A stretch of 64,000 bases of DNA from Lactococcus garvieae subsp. garvieae. Its GTDB lineage: Bacteria; Bacillota; Bacilli; Lactobacillales; Streptococcaceae. A model generated the notes under the pieces. The model did not search any database. It saw only the letters and a list, made by a program, of their open reading frames with translations, and had not been told where the DNA came from. Both the position numbers and the translations under genes were made by a program. The stretch spans positions 682,001 to 746,000 of the forward strand of contig NZ_CP118950.1 in NCBI RefSeq assembly GCF_029024465.1, read 5' to 3'. This document shows positions 20,812 through 30,147 of this stretch, piece by piece. Every line of letters starts with the position of its first letter. Position 1 is the stretch's first letter.

Positions 20812-21770
20812 TATAAGTTCCGTTCCAAAAGTTTTCTTGTAACACTGCTAATGTTATCACGTGTTTGGCCCTCAGGGAGTTTGTTAATAAGAGTGAGAGC
20901 TTGATTGGTATAATATTGAGCCAACTCTTTAGTTTTAGTCAGCGCTCCAGAGTTTTGAATGAAGCTGTAAACTTCTTCAAATTGTTCTTTTTGAATCAAG
21001 GTTTTCACCTGATGAGGATCAATCTCTAAAGCAAAAAGAACAGGTGCAGAAAAGATACCTTGCTTGATGTCTTCATGTACAGGTTTGCCTAGGGTTTGGC
21101 TGTCGCTGGCATAATCAAGATAATCATCCATAATTTGGAAAGCAATCCCAATGTCCATCCCAATATTATAAGAAAGTTCAGATAAGTGAACATCTTGCAT
21201 AATTAAAGGAGCAATTGAGGATGACATAGCAAAAAGTTCACCAGTTTTTCCAGAAATATTTTGAATATAATCATCAAGCGTTTGTTCAAAATCAAAGTGT
21301 TTGTTGAGTTGTCCAAGTTCTCCGCCTAAAAGGCGTTCAATAGAGCCGATGTTTTTGGTCAAATTTGGCAAATCAAACGAATATTTTGATAAGAGTTTAA
21401 AAACTGCCACAAAGAGATAATCGCCAGCATAAACAGCAATTGAGGGATCGTATTTTTTCGAGAGCGTCTCAACACCGCGACGTGTGTCTGCTTGGTCAAC
21501 AATATCGTCGTGAATAAGCGTTGCAGTGTGCAACATTTCGACACTTGCAGCAAGCGCGATTTTACTTTTATTATCCATAGCAGTAAAATCGGAAAACATT
21601 AATAAATAAGCCGGACGTAGCATTTTTCCACCTGCATCAAACAGGTCAAAAATGGCTGACTTGATTTCTTTGTTTTTGATGCCAACCTGTTGCTTCATCA
21701 GCTTTTGAACTTTGACTAAGGAAGATTCTAGTTTTGGATATTCTGACCAAATTGTATTTTTTACGTCCAT
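20811..21770 (-). CDS. Polyprenyl diphosphate synthase, HepT/DmkB type
   Basis: 319-residue trans-isoprenyl synthase. First Asp-rich motif [13 protein letters not shown] near 85 and second motif DDYLDYASD near 212 bind Mg-diphosphate. It would make the side chain of (demethyl)menaquinone. It lies directly after a Gx-transporter gene (10-base overlap) and a NusG-II gene. That gene set occurs in quinone loci and, in Listeria, in the flavin-based extracellular electron transfer locus (dmkB). Chain length cannot be read from sequence here. Confidence 0.88.
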   Translation of the reverse strand: MDVKNTIWSEYPKLESSLVKVQKLMKQQVGIKNKEIKSAIFDLFDAGGKMLRPAYLLMFSDFTAMDNKSKIALAASVEMLHTATLIHDDIVDQADTRRGVETLSKKYDPSIAVYAGDYLFVAVFKLLSKYSFDLPNLTKNIGSIERLLGGELGQLNKHFDFEQTLDDYIQNISGKTGELFAMSSSIAPLIMQDVHLSELSYNIGMDIGIAFQIMDDYLDYASDSQTLGKPVHEDIKQGIFSAPVLFALEIDPHQVKTLIQKEQFEEVYSFIQNSGALTKTKELAQYYTNQALTLINKLPEGQTRDNISSVTRKLLERNL

Positions 21771-22291
21771 TTTTTACTTTCTTTAATAAATAATAACTGA
21801 ATTGGCGCTACACGCTGAATGATTTGGTTGCCACCAACACCGATGGCAAAGCCTGCGAGCATACCGAAAAAAGAGAGCCAGGGTAAATAAAGCATTACGG
21901 AGCTTGTACCTGTAATAAGCGAAGCAACAAGCAGTTGTCCGAGATTATGAAAGAATCCTCCGACAACAGAAATACCAATGAGAGAGACCCATTTGGGGCC
22001 TAATTGCTTCATGAGGTACATGGCTAAGAGGCTTAAAATTGCTCCTGCCGCAGAGTAGATAACCACAGAAACACCTGTGAATAAAGCAGTAATTAGCAAG
22101 CGCAAGACTTGCATTGTCCAAACTTTACGCCAATCTAAGGTGAAAATGGCAATAATCATTACCAGATTAGCTAAGCCAATTTTGGCTCCCGGAGCAAAAG
22201 CGAAGAAGGAAGGAATCCAGCTCTCAAAAATCCCCATAACAACAGCTACCGCAGTGAGAAGTGCTATATAAATATTTTCTTTTACATTCAT
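21761..22291 (-). CDS. Gx transporter family membrane protein (Hpre_diP_synt_I; EetB-like)
   Basis: 176 residues with five or six hydrophobic helices. The N-terminal segment FFAFAPGAKIGLANLV is typical of Hpre_diP_synt_I, once thought to be heptaprenyl diphosphate synthase component I and now seen as an ECF-like transporter family. In Listeria the equivalent gene, next to a NusG-II gene and dmkB, is eetB, needed for electron transfer to extracellular acceptors. Overlaps both neighbours by a few bases. Functional assignment is inference from gene order. Confidence 0.8.
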   Translation of the reverse strand: MNVKENIYIALLTAVAVVMGIFESWIPSFFAFAPGAKIGLANLVMIIAIFTLDWRKVWTMQVLRLLITALFTGVSVVIYSAAGAILSLLAMYLMKQLGPKWVSLIGISVVGGFFHNLGQLLVASLITGTSSVMLYLPWLSFFGMLAGFAIGVGGNQIIQRVAPIQLLFIKESKKWT

Positions 22292-22674
22292 CCGCTATAA
22301 TCCACTCCAGATTCTGATTGATCTCCAATGATTTGAATGACTAAATCATGAGGTAAACAAACGATAGTATCGTTAACTTTTGAAATAAAGCCACGTTGTA
22401 CATCAATTTGATCGCGACAAGAAGCCTTAACAACAGCAATCGCTCCATCCTTTACCTCTATTTCATTGTAATCCCCATCTTCAGAGCGGTAAGTCCAGCG
22501 CTGATTTTTGCTTAAATCAAATGTTTTTATCACTTTCCCTTGCACACGTAATTGGGCCTTTGTCCCAGAGCTATTGTGAGGCAGGAGAAAAAAAACAGAA
22601 AAAGAAGCACAAAATAAGGCAAGAATAATGATAATATCCAGAGCTTTAATCTTGATTTCTTTGAAAAATTTCAT
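22288..22674 (-). CDS. NusG domain II-containing membrane-anchored protein (EetA-like)
   Basis: 128 residues: one N-terminal transmembrane helix at about 13-32 and an extracytoplasmic NusG-II domain at about 40-125, with VVKASCRDQIDVQRGFI and VCLPHDLVIQI as in the family. Cys and His residues in those motifs are conserved in family members I recall. ATG 22674 follows GGAGGGG; an ATG 9 bases earlier is part of that site. It overlaps the Gx-transporter gene by 4 bases and heads the operon. Confidence 0.78.
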   Translation of the reverse strand: MKFFKEIKIKALDIIIILALFCASFSVFFLLPHNSSGTKAQLRVQGKVIKTFDLSKNQRWTYRSEDGDYNEIEVKDGAIAVVKASCRDQIDVQRGFISKVNDTIVCLPHDLVIQIIGDQSESGVDYSG

Positions 22675-22752
22675 CCCCTCCATGATAGCATAATTTAGGC
22701 AAAATAAGAAGTTCGGAATGATTTGATTTTACAAGGAAAAGGGGATAAGAAG

Positions 22753-22779
22753 AGCTGTCCAAGCAAATGCTGGACAGCT
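22753..22779 (-). terminator. Hairpin after galU
   Basis: AGCTGTCCA and TGGACAGCT arms just after the galU stop codon. The tail is not a clean T run, so terminator strength is uncertain. Confidence 0.55.
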
Positions 22780-22784
22780 TTGAA

Positions 22785-23711
22785 TTATTTTTCAGTTTTG
22801 CTTTCAGACTTTGAAAGTTCTTTTGCTTTGGCGATGATGTAATCATGCAATTCATCTTTGATTTGGGGATGATTAAGGCCATATTCGATAGTTGTTTCAA
22901 CAAAACCAAATTTATCGCCGACATCATAACGTTTGCCTGTGAACTCATGTGCAAAAACGCGTTGTGTTTTATTTAAAGTTTCAATCGCATCTGTCAATTG
23001 GATTTCGTTACCTGCACCAGGTTTTTGTTTTTCTAAAACTTGGAAAATTTCTGGAGTTAAGAGGTAGCGACCGATGATAGCTAAATCAGAAGGCGCATCC
23101 TCAACGGCAGGTTTTTCAACGAATTCTGCGACATTGTAAAGACCTTTGGAAACTTCACCTTCTGGAGCAATAACACCATATTTATCCACATCATCATGTG
23201 GAACTTTCATTACAGCGATTGTTGAAGCGTGTGTCTTTTCGTAGTCGGAAATCAATTCTTTTGTGAGTGGTGTACCATCCCCCATGATGTTCATGAGATC
23301 ATCACCGAGCATTACAACAAAAGGTTCATCACCAACAAAGGCTTTTGCTTGTAGAACCGCATGTCCGAGCCCCATTGGGTGACTTTGACGAATGAAGTGA
23401 AGATTGATATCTGTTGTTTCTTCAACTAATTTTAAAAGCTCTGTTTTCCCTTTTTCTTTAAGGTTTTGTTCCAACTCAATGTTTGAGTCAAAGTGGTCTT
23501 CGATCGGACGTTTAGCTTTACCTGTAACGATTAAGATATCTTCAATTCCTGATTTTAAGGCTTCTTCAACAATAAATTGAATGGTTGGCTTATCAACAAT
23601 AGGTAACATTTCTTTAGCTAGGGCTTTAGTAGCAGGAAGGAAACGTGTGCCCAGACCAGCTGCGGGAATAATTGCTTTTCTTACTTTTTGTTTTGGATTT
23701 GCTTTAATCAT
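22785..23711 (-). CDS. galU: UTP-glucose-1-phosphate uridylyltransferase
   Basis: 308 residues. It forms UDP-glucose for polysaccharide, teichoic acid or glycolipid synthesis. The nucleotide-binding [17 protein letters not shown] motif is near 19, and catalytic Lys regions include EFVEKP near 175. Transcribed with gpsA 23 bases upstream; the pair is common in lactococci and streptococci. Confidence 0.94.
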   Translation of the reverse strand: MIKANPKQKVRKAIIPAAGLGTRFLPATKALAKEMLPIVDKPTIQFIVEEALKSGIEDILIVTGKAKRPIEDHFDSNIELEQNLKEKGKTELLKLVEETTDINLHFIRQSHPMGLGHAVLQAKAFVGDEPFVVMLGDDLMNIMGDGTPLTKELISDYEKTHASTIAVMKVPHDDVDKYGVIAPEGEVSKGLYNVAEFVEKPAVEDAPSDLAIIGRYLLTPEIFQVLEKQKPGAGNEIQLTDAIETLNKTQRVFAHEFTGKRYDVGDKFGFVETTIEYGLNHPQIKDELHDYIIAKAKELSKSESKTEK

Positions 23712-23734
23712 TTTAAAAATTTGCTCCTTTTGAT

Positions 23735-24754
23735 TTAGATACTGAATTCGTTTTCGGTACGTGTTTCGCGACGCATAATGTCTAAGATGCCTTCACGTGC
23801 ATCCATATTTTCATAAAGTACTTTGTAGATTGTCTCAGTGATGGGCATATCGATATGCATACTTTGCGCGAGTTCGTAAGCGGCTTTGGTTGTTGAAACA
23901 CCTTCGATAACCATTCCCATATTTGCTTCGATATCCGCAAGCTTCTCCCCACGACCGAGAGCATCACCCGCTCGCCAATTGCGTGAATGAATGGATGTAC
24001 CGGTAACAATCAAGTCACCTACACCAGACAAACCACTATAAGTAAGTGGTTGAGCGCCCATAGCAACGCCTAAACGGGTAATTTCTGCTAAACCACGCGT
24101 GATGATTGCTGCTTTAGCATTATCCCCAAAACCAAGACCATGTAAAGCCCCAGCACCGACTGCAATAATGTTTTTCAAAGCACCCGCTGTCTCTACACCA
24201 ACAACATCCGTGTTGGTATAGAGTCGGAAATAATCGTTAGAAAAAATTTCTTGGGCATACTTCGCCGTTTCTAAATCGTTTGAAGCAGCAGAAATTAAGG
24301 TAATATCACGTCGAATTGTTTCTTCGGCATGAGAAGGACCAGAAACCACAACAATTTCGCTTCGGTATTCTTCTGGGATCTCTTCTTCGAGTATTGAAGA
24401 AATACGTTCATGTGTCCCTTGTTCAAGCCCTTTAGATGCATGCATAACGGTCACTTTATGTTTAAGAACTTTTGCGACTTGTTGAGCAACCAAACGTGTC
24501 ACTTTTGTTGGAACAACGAAAAGAATGGCATCAACATCAGACAAGGCAGACTCGAGATCGGTATAAGCAGAAATTTTCTGATTTAAAGTGATCCCTTTGA
24601 AGTAACGTTCGTTGGTATGCTTTTCATTAATTTCAGCAATTTGGTCAACATTGTTTCCCCAAATACGAACTTCATGTCCATTGTCATTAAGAACTTGAGA
24701 AAGAGCAGTTCCCCATGATCCAGGGCCGAGCACGGCAATTTTTTGTGGATTCAT
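23735..24754 (-). CDS. gpsA: Glycerol-3-phosphate dehydrogenase (NAD(P)+)
   Basis: 339 residues. Reduces dihydroxyacetone phosphate to sn-glycerol 3-phosphate for phospholipids. The N-terminal dinucleotide fold [13 protein letters not shown] is near 10, and the catalytic Lys region [13 protein letters not shown] is near 190. First gene of a gpsA-galU operon. A minus-strand TGG-TAAAAT upstream could be its promoter. Confidence 0.94.
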   Translation of the reverse strand: MNPQKIAVLGPGSWGTALSQVLNDNGHEVRIWGNNVDQIAEINEKHTNERYFKGITLNQKISAYTDLESALSDVDAILFVVPTKVTRLVAQQVAKVLKHKVTVMHASKGLEQGTHERISSILEEEIPEEYRSEIVVVSGPSHAEETIRRDITLISAASNDLETAKYAQEIFSNDYFRLYTNTDVVGVETAGALKNIIAVGAGALHGLGFGDNAKAAIITRGLAEITRLGVAMGAQPLTYSGLSGVGDLIVTGTSIHSRNWRAGDALGRGEKLADIEANMGMVIEGVSTTKAAYELAQSMHIDMPITETIYKVLYENMDAREGILDIMRRETRTENEFSI

Positions 24755-24900
24755 ATTTTTTCCTTTACTAATTTATCCTGGCTTATAAAAGCCCAATACA
24801 TCCTCATTTTACCATAATCTATATTAAAATTCACTGAAAACCCAATTGGGAAAACAAAAAAGAACTTTTGCTTAAAAGTTGTCAAAAATATATTGAACGC

Positions 24901-24929
24901 TTTTATTTACAGCTGGTTCATTGTATAAT
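24901..24929 (+). promoter_or_regulatory. Promoter of deaminase-speG-GNAT group
   Basis: TTTTAT-N17-TATAAT, 40 bases before the deaminase start. The -35 is weak. Confidence 0.5.
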
Positions 24930-24968
24930 AAAGTCTAACTATTTTATCATGAAATAAGGACGGTGAAT

Positions 24969-25451
24969 ATGCAAAGACAAAAACATATTGCGCTTTTGGA
25001 ACGCTGTGTGGAGATTTCCCAAAATGCACGCAATCACGGGAATACTCCTTTTGGTGCACTTTTGACAGATAGCAAGGGAAATATTCTCCTAGAACAAGAA
25101 AATATTGAAATTACAGAGCAGATTTGTACAGGGCATGCGGAAACCAGTTTGGCTGCAAAAGCTTCAACGCTTTATTCCAAAGAATTTCTGTGGCAATGTA
25201 AACTTTATACCACAGCTGAACCTTGTGCGATGTGTACCGGAGCGATTTATTGGGGGAATATCGGAACTATCGTTTATGCTCTCACTGAAAAACGTTTGTT
25301 AGAATTAACAGGAGATAATGAACAAAATCCCACTTTTGATTTGCCTGCACAACAGATTATTGACCGCGGACAAAAGCCCATACAGATTATCGGCCCCTTT
25401 CCGGAAGTAGAGGAAAAAGCTAGAAAAGTTCATGAAGGCTATTGGAAATAA
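24969..25451 (+). CDS. Nucleoside/cytidine-type zinc deaminase
   Basis: 160 residues of the CMP/dCMP deaminase fold: zinc-binding and catalytic HAE in TGHAETSLAA near 56 and PCAMC near 86. The architecture resembles guanine or nucleoside deaminases. TadA-specific residues are not obvious, and the substrate is uncertain. ATG 24969 lies 8 bases after AAGGA; a GTG is two codons upstream. The speG gene follows after 19 bases. Confidence 0.78.
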   Translation: MQRQKHIALLERCVEISQNARNHGNTPFGALLTDSKGNILLEQENIEITEQICTGHAETSLAAKASTLYSKEFLWQCKLYTTAEPCAMCTGAIYWGNIGTIVYALTEKRLLELTGDNEQNPTFDLPAQQIIDRGQKPIQIIGPFPEVEEKARKVHEGYWK

Positions 25452-25470
25452 AAAGCAAGGAGATTCTAAA

Positions 25471-25968
25471 ATGAAAATCAGAGCACTAGAAAGAACAGAC
25501 TTAAAAAATATTCATATCATCAACAATGAAGCTAAAACTATGCATTTATGGTTTCAAGAGCCTTACGAATCATTAGATGAATTAACTGCTCTGTATGATA
25601 AGCACATTCATAGTATGGATGAACGTCGCTTTGTGGTAGATGAGGATGGCGCATTTGCGGGCATAGTAGAATTGATGGAGATCAATTTTATCCACCGTAG
25701 TTGCGAAATACAGCTCATTATTACAGAAGAATATTCTGGTAGAGGCTTGGCACAAGAAGCATTTCATCAAGCTTTAGACTATGCTTTTAAAGTATTAAAC
25801 ATGCATAAAGTTTACCTTTGGGTGGATGTTGATAATGCTCCTGCCGTTCATATTTATGAAAAAGTTGGCTTTAAAATTGAAGGAACAATGAAGGAACATT
25901 TTTTTGCAGCAGGAAGTTACCACGACAGCCATTTTATGGGACTTTTGAAGAAAGATTATTTGAAATAA
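25471..25968 (+). CDS. speG: Spermidine N1-acetyltransferase
   Basis: 165-residue GNAT enzyme closely matching SpeG. The shared stretches include LRPLER-like start, LYDKHIHSMDERRFVV near 43, GRGLAQEAFHQALDYAF near 92 (acetyl-CoA loop) and HIYEKVGFKIEG near 130. It acetylates polyamines to limit their toxicity. Start ATG 25471 follows CAAGGAGATTCTAAA; the open frame reaches further back into the deaminase gene. Confidence 0.85.
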   Translation: MKIRALERTDLKNIHIINNEAKTMHLWFQEPYESLDELTALYDKHIHSMDERRFVVDEDGAFAGIVELMEINFIHRSCEIQLIITEEYSGRGLAQEAFHQALDYAFKVLNMHKVYLWVDVDNAPAVHIYEKVGFKIEGTMKEHFFAAGSYHDSHFMGLLKKDYLK

Positions 25969-25980
25969 AAAGGGGAAAAG

Positions 25981-26469
25981 ATGACAAGTATTCGTCCTGT
26001 ACATCAATCTGAGTTAGAAGAAATAGCACATATTAACGTAGACAATTGGCAAATGACATATGAAAATATCTTGCCCCACGCCTATTTGGAAAGCTTAGAA
26101 TATGGTACATTTCAGAAAAAATGGGAGCAGTTTCTTGCACAGCCCTCACAACATATTCTCGTCAAAGCCTTAGACAATAATATTGCAGGTTTTATTGCTT
26201 ACTCAGAAAGTAGAGATCAGAGCGATAACTTGTACATTGATTCCCTTCACATCTCACAAAAGTTTCAAAGAAAAGGCGTGGGGACTCAGTTATTGTCACA
26301 GGTGTTGCAGCAGGCAAAAGAAGCCCAAAAGACGGTTACCATTGCAATTCTTAAAAATAACGAAAATGCAAGAAGCCTCTATACAAAGTTAGGAGCGGTG
26401 CATTATAAAGATTTTTCCGATAAGTTTGGGGATGTAACCACAGAGTCAGAACTTCTTATTTGGAAATAA
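25981..26469 (+). CDS. GNAT family N-acetyltransferase
   Basis: 162 residues with the GNAT fold: acetyl-CoA loop HISQKFQRKGVGTQLL near 88 and NARSLYTKLGAVHYKDFS near 128. The substrate is unknown. AGGGGAAAAG precedes the ATG, and the gene follows speG by 12 bases, so it is probably co-transcribed. No terminator was recognised directly after it. Confidence 0.8.
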   Translation: MTSIRPVHQSELEEIAHINVDNWQMTYENILPHAYLESLEYGTFQKKWEQFLAQPSQHILVKALDNNIAGFIAYSESRDQSDNLYIDSLHISQKFQRKGVGTQLLSQVLQQAKEAQKTVTIAILKNNENARSLYTKLGAVHYKDFSDKFGDVTTESELLIWK

Positions 26470-26541
26470 ACTTATAATAAATTGAGAAAGAAGATTCCTG
26501 TGTTTTCTTTACTCATGCCACCAAAAAATTATTTACCTCCT

Positions 26542-26751
26542 TTAGTTATACCTTAAAAAACGAGTAAGAAATGAAGTCATACTTCCGATAACTACAACAG
26601 GTAAAATATTTACAATGATCGATGCTATGGTTGGTTCAGGCCCATGGCTATGTTTATCTCCCTTATTGACAAGGCCTTTATATATTCCAAATAAAAAAGA
26701 AATGTGCAAAAAAAGCAGTTGTATTTGACAGCTGCTTTTTTTCTTTTCATA
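26542..26751 (-). pseudogene. Possible remnant of a membrane-protein gene
   Basis: On the minus strand an open frame without a plausible start ends in a C-terminus-like peptide: two hydrophobic stretches around KGDKHSHGPEP, closing with TRFLRYN and a stop. Just after the stop are AAAGGAGG and an ATG opening a 14-codon frame (MSKENTG...) that ends near 26475. This looks like the junction of two genes of a lost operon between a GNAT gene and cfa. I do not recognise the family. Chance open frame is the alternative. Confidence 0.3.
26709..26741 (-). terminator. Intrinsic terminator after cfa
   Basis: AAAAAGCAG and CTGCTTTTT arms with poly-A/T on both sides, located 20 bases after the cfa stop codon. 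Confidence 0.75.
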
Positions 26752-26762
26752 TTAATAAACTT

Positions 26763-27956
26763 TTAATGATGTTGAAGCATATATTGACGCGTCATTGGAA
26801 GACCAACACCGGAAGGACCTTTTGTTAAAAGATATTGAACCACATCAATGTTCCCTGATTCAAAACTAGCCGCACAGGCTTGAAGATAAAGGGTCCACAT
26901 GCGAGCAAATGGACGCCCCATTTCCTTTTCAACTTCGTCAAAAACTTTACTGTAGTTCTCGTTCCAGATTTCGAGTGTTTTCTGGTAGTGACGGCGTAAA
27001 GGTTCCAAATCATCAAGTTGTAATTTTGCAGTCATAATGTGCTCGACATTTTCAGCGATGTTTGGAATGTAACCTCCTGGGAAGATATATTTTTCAATAA
27101 AGGGATCGACACCTGCTCCACGATGTTGACCTGTAATTCCATGAATGAGGGCACGAGAATTTGGTTTGAGATAATCATAAACCTTTTGGAAATACATTTC
27201 CAAATTTTCTTTACCCACATGCTCAAACATGCCCACAGAAGTTACATAATCAAAGGTTCCTTCATTTAAATCGCGGTAATCTGTAAGGAAAACTTTGACT
27301 TTATCCTCGAGTCCGAGTTTTTTTGCCTTATTTACGATATAGTTATATTGTTCTTCAGAAAGAGTAACGCCCACAGTTTCTAAGCCGTATTCTTGTGCCG
27401 CAGTAAAGAGCAATGTTCCCCAACCACAACCAATATCTAATAAACGTCCACCAGGTGTACTGTTGAGCTTGTCAAGGATATGATGTACTTTAGCGATTTG
27501 TGCTTGTTCCAGTGTCATATTCTCATTTTCAAAATAAGCACAAGAATAAGTCATTGTTGGATCCAGCCATTTTTTGTAAAAGTCGTTCCCAATGTCATAG
27601 TGCTGATGGATATCTTTTTTCGATTGCTTTTGAGAGTGGTTGCCCAAGAGTTCGACAATTGATTTTCCGAAGCCTGATTGATTTGTTAAAAAGCTATCTG
27701 CTTTGCGATAAGCGGAAGCAACAAGTTCTTGAATACTTCCTTCAATTTCGATTTCATCGTGCATGTAAGCTTCAGCAAGAACCAGAGTAGGCATGGATGC
27801 TAAATCGCTAAAAGCGAATTTCTTATTGAAAATGATGTGTACTTGAGCTTCCCCATCGCCATATTTCTCTGTTTTGCCATCCCAGTAAGTTACTTTTACT
27901 GGAATATCAAAGGCAGAGGCGAGAGCTTTGTTTAATACTGTTTTTTCAAATACCAA
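26763..27956 (-). CDS. cfa: Cyclopropane-fatty-acyl-phospholipid synthase
   Basis: 397 residues. Transfers a methylene group from SAM to unsaturated acyl chains of membrane lipids, giving acid and stress tolerance. SAM-binding [20 protein letters not shown] lies near 170, with typical [20 protein letters not shown] near 122 and [15 protein letters not shown] near 245. A good promoter lies 35-65 bases upstream. Confidence 0.93.
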   Translation of the reverse strand: MVFEKTVLNKALASAFDIPVKVTYWDGKTEKYGDGEAQVHIIFNKKFAFSDLASMPTLVLAEAYMHDEIEIEGSIQELVASAYRKADSFLTNQSGFGKSIVELLGNHSQKQSKKDIHQHYDIGNDFYKKWLDPTMTYSCAYFENENMTLEQAQIAKVHHILDKLNSTPGGRLLDIGCGWGTLLFTAAQEYGLETVGVTLSEEQYNYIVNKAKKLGLEDKVKVFLTDYRDLNEGTFDYVTSVGMFEHVGKENLEMYFQKVYDYLKPNSRALIHGITGQHRGAGVDPFIEKYIFPGGYIPNIAENVEHIMTAKLQLDDLEPLRRHYQKTLEIWNENYSKVFDEVEKEMGRPFARMWTLYLQACAASFESGNIDVVQYLLTKGPSGVGLPMTRQYMLQHH

Positions 27957-27991
27957 GTTATTTCCCCTTTTCTAACTTTGCTATAGATAAA

Positions 27992-28020
27992 ACTATACTC
28001 CGAGTTTTTTTGAATGTCAA
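27992..28020 (-). promoter_or_regulatory. Promoter of cfa
   Basis: On the minus strand TTGACA-N17-TATAGT. Confidence 0.85.
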
Positions 28021-28034
28021 ATACTTAAATTTTA

Positions 28035-28067
28035 CAGATAAATGAGGTCGAGTGCTTCATTTATCTG
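28035..28067. repeat. 11-bp inverted repeat between cfa and DUF1294 gene
   Basis: CAGATAAATGA (28035-28045) and TCATTTATCTG (28057-28067) with an 11-base spacer, upstream of both divergent promoters and without a T tail. It may be an operator or the trace of an RNA hairpin. The rest of 27957-28227 contains only promoter elements and a second small hairpin at 28158-28181. Confidence 0.6.
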
Positions 28068-28097
28068 ATAGTCTGTTATGACTTCAAGGCCAGCAAG

Positions 28098-28106
28098 TGA
28101 TATAAT
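28098..28106 (+). promoter_or_regulatory. Extended -10 promoter of DUF1294 gene
   Basis: TGA followed by TATAAT; about 120 bases before the start codon, leaving a leader that contains the GATGA/TCATC hairpin. Confidence 0.5.
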
Positions 28107-28227
28107 GAATAGCGTAAAGATCTATTTATTAAAATAACAAAAATATTAAAATACCCAACGGATGATGAAATTCGTCATCGGCATTTAAAGCACTTTGAAA
28201 ATAAATTTAAAAACAGAAAGATAGGCA

Positions 28228-28512
28228 ATGGCAACAACAGGAATTCTTATTTTAACAGCACTTATTATTTGGAACATTATTGTCTTTCTGTTTTATGCTA
28301 TTGACAAATACAAGGCGCAGCATCACTTGTGGAGAATTCCTGAGAAGGTCCTTATTTCCCAAGCAATACTGTGCGGTGGTTTAGGTGCATTTCTGGGCGG
28401 AAAAATTTGTCGACACAAAACGCAAAAAGCATATTTTCTCGTTTCATGGTATCTTGGCTTAGCCATTGACCTGATTTTAGTGGTTTTGATTTTTAAAACC
28501 TTACTTAAATAA
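28228..28512 (+). CDS. DUF1294 small membrane protein
   Basis: 94 residues with helices at about 5-25, 42-60 and 72-92. The DUF1294 signature DKYKAQHHLWRIPEK (about 27-41) and a GGLGAFLGGKICRHKTQK loop are clear. Function of the family is unknown. The ribosome binding site is weak (ATAGGC). The immunity-like gene follows after 32 bases on the same strand. Confidence 0.85.
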   Translation: MATTGILILTALIIWNIIVFLFYAIDKYKAQHHLWRIPEKVLISQAILCGGLGAFLGGKICRHKTQKAYFLVSWYLGLAIDLILVVLIFKTLLK

Positions 28513-28544
28513 AGCAAAGCAGGCTGTTCAAAAGGAGGTCGCTG

Positions 28545-28844
28545 ATGAAAAATGTAAAGCTATCCGCACGTGAAGAACAGATTTTAAACGATATTTATCG
28601 ATTAATACTGGACGAATCCTTGACGAGCCAAGAACGGAAAGTGCTGACGAAGGCGAAAAATTTGATAGAGGGCGGTGAATATGTCCCGCAGATAGTGCAA
28701 CGTATCCAAGTGAGCTTTACCTTACTTGCCTTAAACGGAAAATTATCGCCAAATGTAAGAAAGTTTAGTCAAAAAATTCCTGAAAGACTCCATGAAATTT
28801 TGCCTTTTGGAAGTGTTCCACTAGGAATAAATCGACCTTTATGA
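28545..28844 (+). CDS. Bacteriocin immunity-like protein (enterocin A immunity family)
   Basis: 99 residues, mostly helical, soluble. The layout matches the EntA-immunity/four-helix family of pediocin-like bacteriocins: EEQILNDIYRLILDES near 10, ERKVLTKAKNLIEGGEY near 30, ALNGKLSPNVRKFSQ near 62, with a variable tail. Such proteins block class IIa bacteriocins at the mannose PTS. No bacteriocin precursor, leader or transporter gene is nearby, so this is an orphan immunity gene, a common state in lactic acid bacteria. Good GGAGG site. Confidence 0.65.
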   Translation: MKNVKLSAREEQILNDIYRLILDESLTSQERKVLTKAKNLIEGGEYVPQIVQRIQVSFTLLALNGKLSPNVRKFSQKIPERLHEILPFGSVPLGINRPL

Positions 28845-28893
28845 TTGAGCTGAAACAGGACGCATAATAATCTGGAAGAGGAGGAGATGAGAG

Positions 28894-29262
28894 ATGAGGT
28901 TATGGCACGAAGATTTAATCACGCGCCTTCCACGGATGCAATTGCTCGGGCAGCACAGAGAATGCTGTGCTTTAAGAGGGAAGGGATGGGGTAAGCCACA
29001 CGCGACTGTAAACTATGTTTTTCATTATTCCCCCTATAAATTATTCCAATATCATCAACGAATAATAGAGGAAATGAAGCGAAGAGGATACAAGCCGGCT
29101 AAGGAATGGGAAAGTCCCTTGTACCGTGGTAACCATTGTTCAAGTTATGACTCACTAGAGACTTTGCCTTTGACTGTCCCGATTTATCCAGAGCACAATG
29201 AAGATTATTTGAGAGAATGCCTGAATAACTTAAAGACTAAAAATGTGCTGATTGAACTCTAA
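28894..29262 (+). CDS. TIGR02328-type protein, pyrimidine-dimer DNA glycosylase-like
   Basis: 122 residues. The N-terminus MRLWHEDLITRLPRMQLLGQ then REC (about 1-24), the HATVNYVF segment near 36, HQRIIEEMKRRGYKP near 53 and PIYPEH near 96 match a family related to T4 endonuclease V. Members may excise UV-induced pyrimidine dimers; activity of this small cellular group is not established to my knowledge. Ribosome binding site is GAGGAGATGAGAG. Confidence 0.65.
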   Translation: MRLWHEDLITRLPRMQLLGQHRECCALRGKGWGKPHATVNYVFHYSPYKLFQYHQRIIEEMKRRGYKPAKEWESPLYRGNHCSSYDSLETLPLTVPIYPEHNEDYLRECLNNLKTKNVLIEL

Positions 29263-29277
29263 ATTATAAGAAGTTAT

Positions 29278-29961
29278 ATGATAAAAAAACAAAAAATATT
29301 TATTGCTCTTTTAGTAATGGGTTTCTTCATCACCTTTGCTCCACATGCTCTGGCATTAGCTGGGGGCCTGCATGGAGGCGGAGTTACAGGAGGTGGAGGT
29401 TTCCATGGGGGAAATGGGGGCGTTCACTCTAGTAATCACGATATATCAAGTATAGAAGGTGGTGTATCAAATAAAGTAATGCTCATGCTTTCTCTTGTAG
29501 GCCTTGGTATCATTATAGCCATTAGTGCAGTTATTAAACCTAAGGTAATATATACTGAGGGAGTTCAGATTGAGGATATACAACTTGCTCATACTATAAA
29601 GAAACAATTTTTATCTATTCAAAATGCATGGAATACCCAAGATATATCAAGAGTCTCGCAATTATATAGTGAAAAACTTTATGCCAAGCATACTAAAATA
29701 TTGTTAAATTACTTAGACAAGCGAAAAATAAATCACACAGAAAAAATTGAAATCGAAGGCCTCAGTCGACTCTACTGGAAGAAATCCAACACATTCGAGA
29801 TAGATATATCTTTTAAAGCTATTGATTACGTAATAGATAAGGACACGCAACACGTACTAAAAGGTCTTCCCAATGCTCAGCAAAAATTTAAACAACGATG
29901 GACATTTGTTATTGATGAAGAAGGAATGAAGGTTGATAAGATTAAGGAATTCAGGATCTAA
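29278..29961 (+). CDS. Tim44-like domain membrane protein
   Basis: 227 residues: signal peptide or anchor at about 8-28, a short Gly/His-rich segment (GGGLHGGG and GGFHGGNGG type) at about 28-55, a transmembrane helix at about 65-85, then a soluble Tim44-like (NTF2-fold) domain at about 100-227. The arrangement resembles bacterial proteins loosely annotated as Tim44-domain; no import role is implied. Start ATG 29278 has only a weak AAGAAG site. Confidence 0.68.
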   Translation: MIKKQKIFIALLVMGFFITFAPHALALAGGLHGGGVTGGGGFHGGNGGVHSSNHDISSIEGGVSNKVMLMLSLVGLGIIIAISAVIKPKVIYTEGVQIEDIQLAHTIKKQFLSIQNAWNTQDISRVSQLYSEKLYAKHTKILLNYLDKRKINHTEKIEIEGLSRLYWKKSNTFEIDISFKAIDYVIDKDTQHVLKGLPNAQQKFKQRWTFVIDEEGMKVDKIKEFRI

Positions 29962-29983
29962 AACTATTATTTTCGAGAGATCT

Positions 29984-30013
29984 GCCTGAGTTTTACATTT
30001 TTATCAGGCCTTT
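29984..30013 (+). terminator. Weak hairpin after Tim44-like gene
   Basis: GCCTGA and TCAGGC arms with a 14-base loop and a short T-rich tail. Confidence 0.4.
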
Positions 30014-30147
30014 CTCAGCACATGCAAACTGTTATTAAAGCAGTATGCTCATAAATAGGGGTGCATATATTAATTTTTAACATAAGGATGAAATCCTTTT
30101 CTATGGATGTAATGCTACGTAACGTCAATTCCTAAAAATCGTTATAA

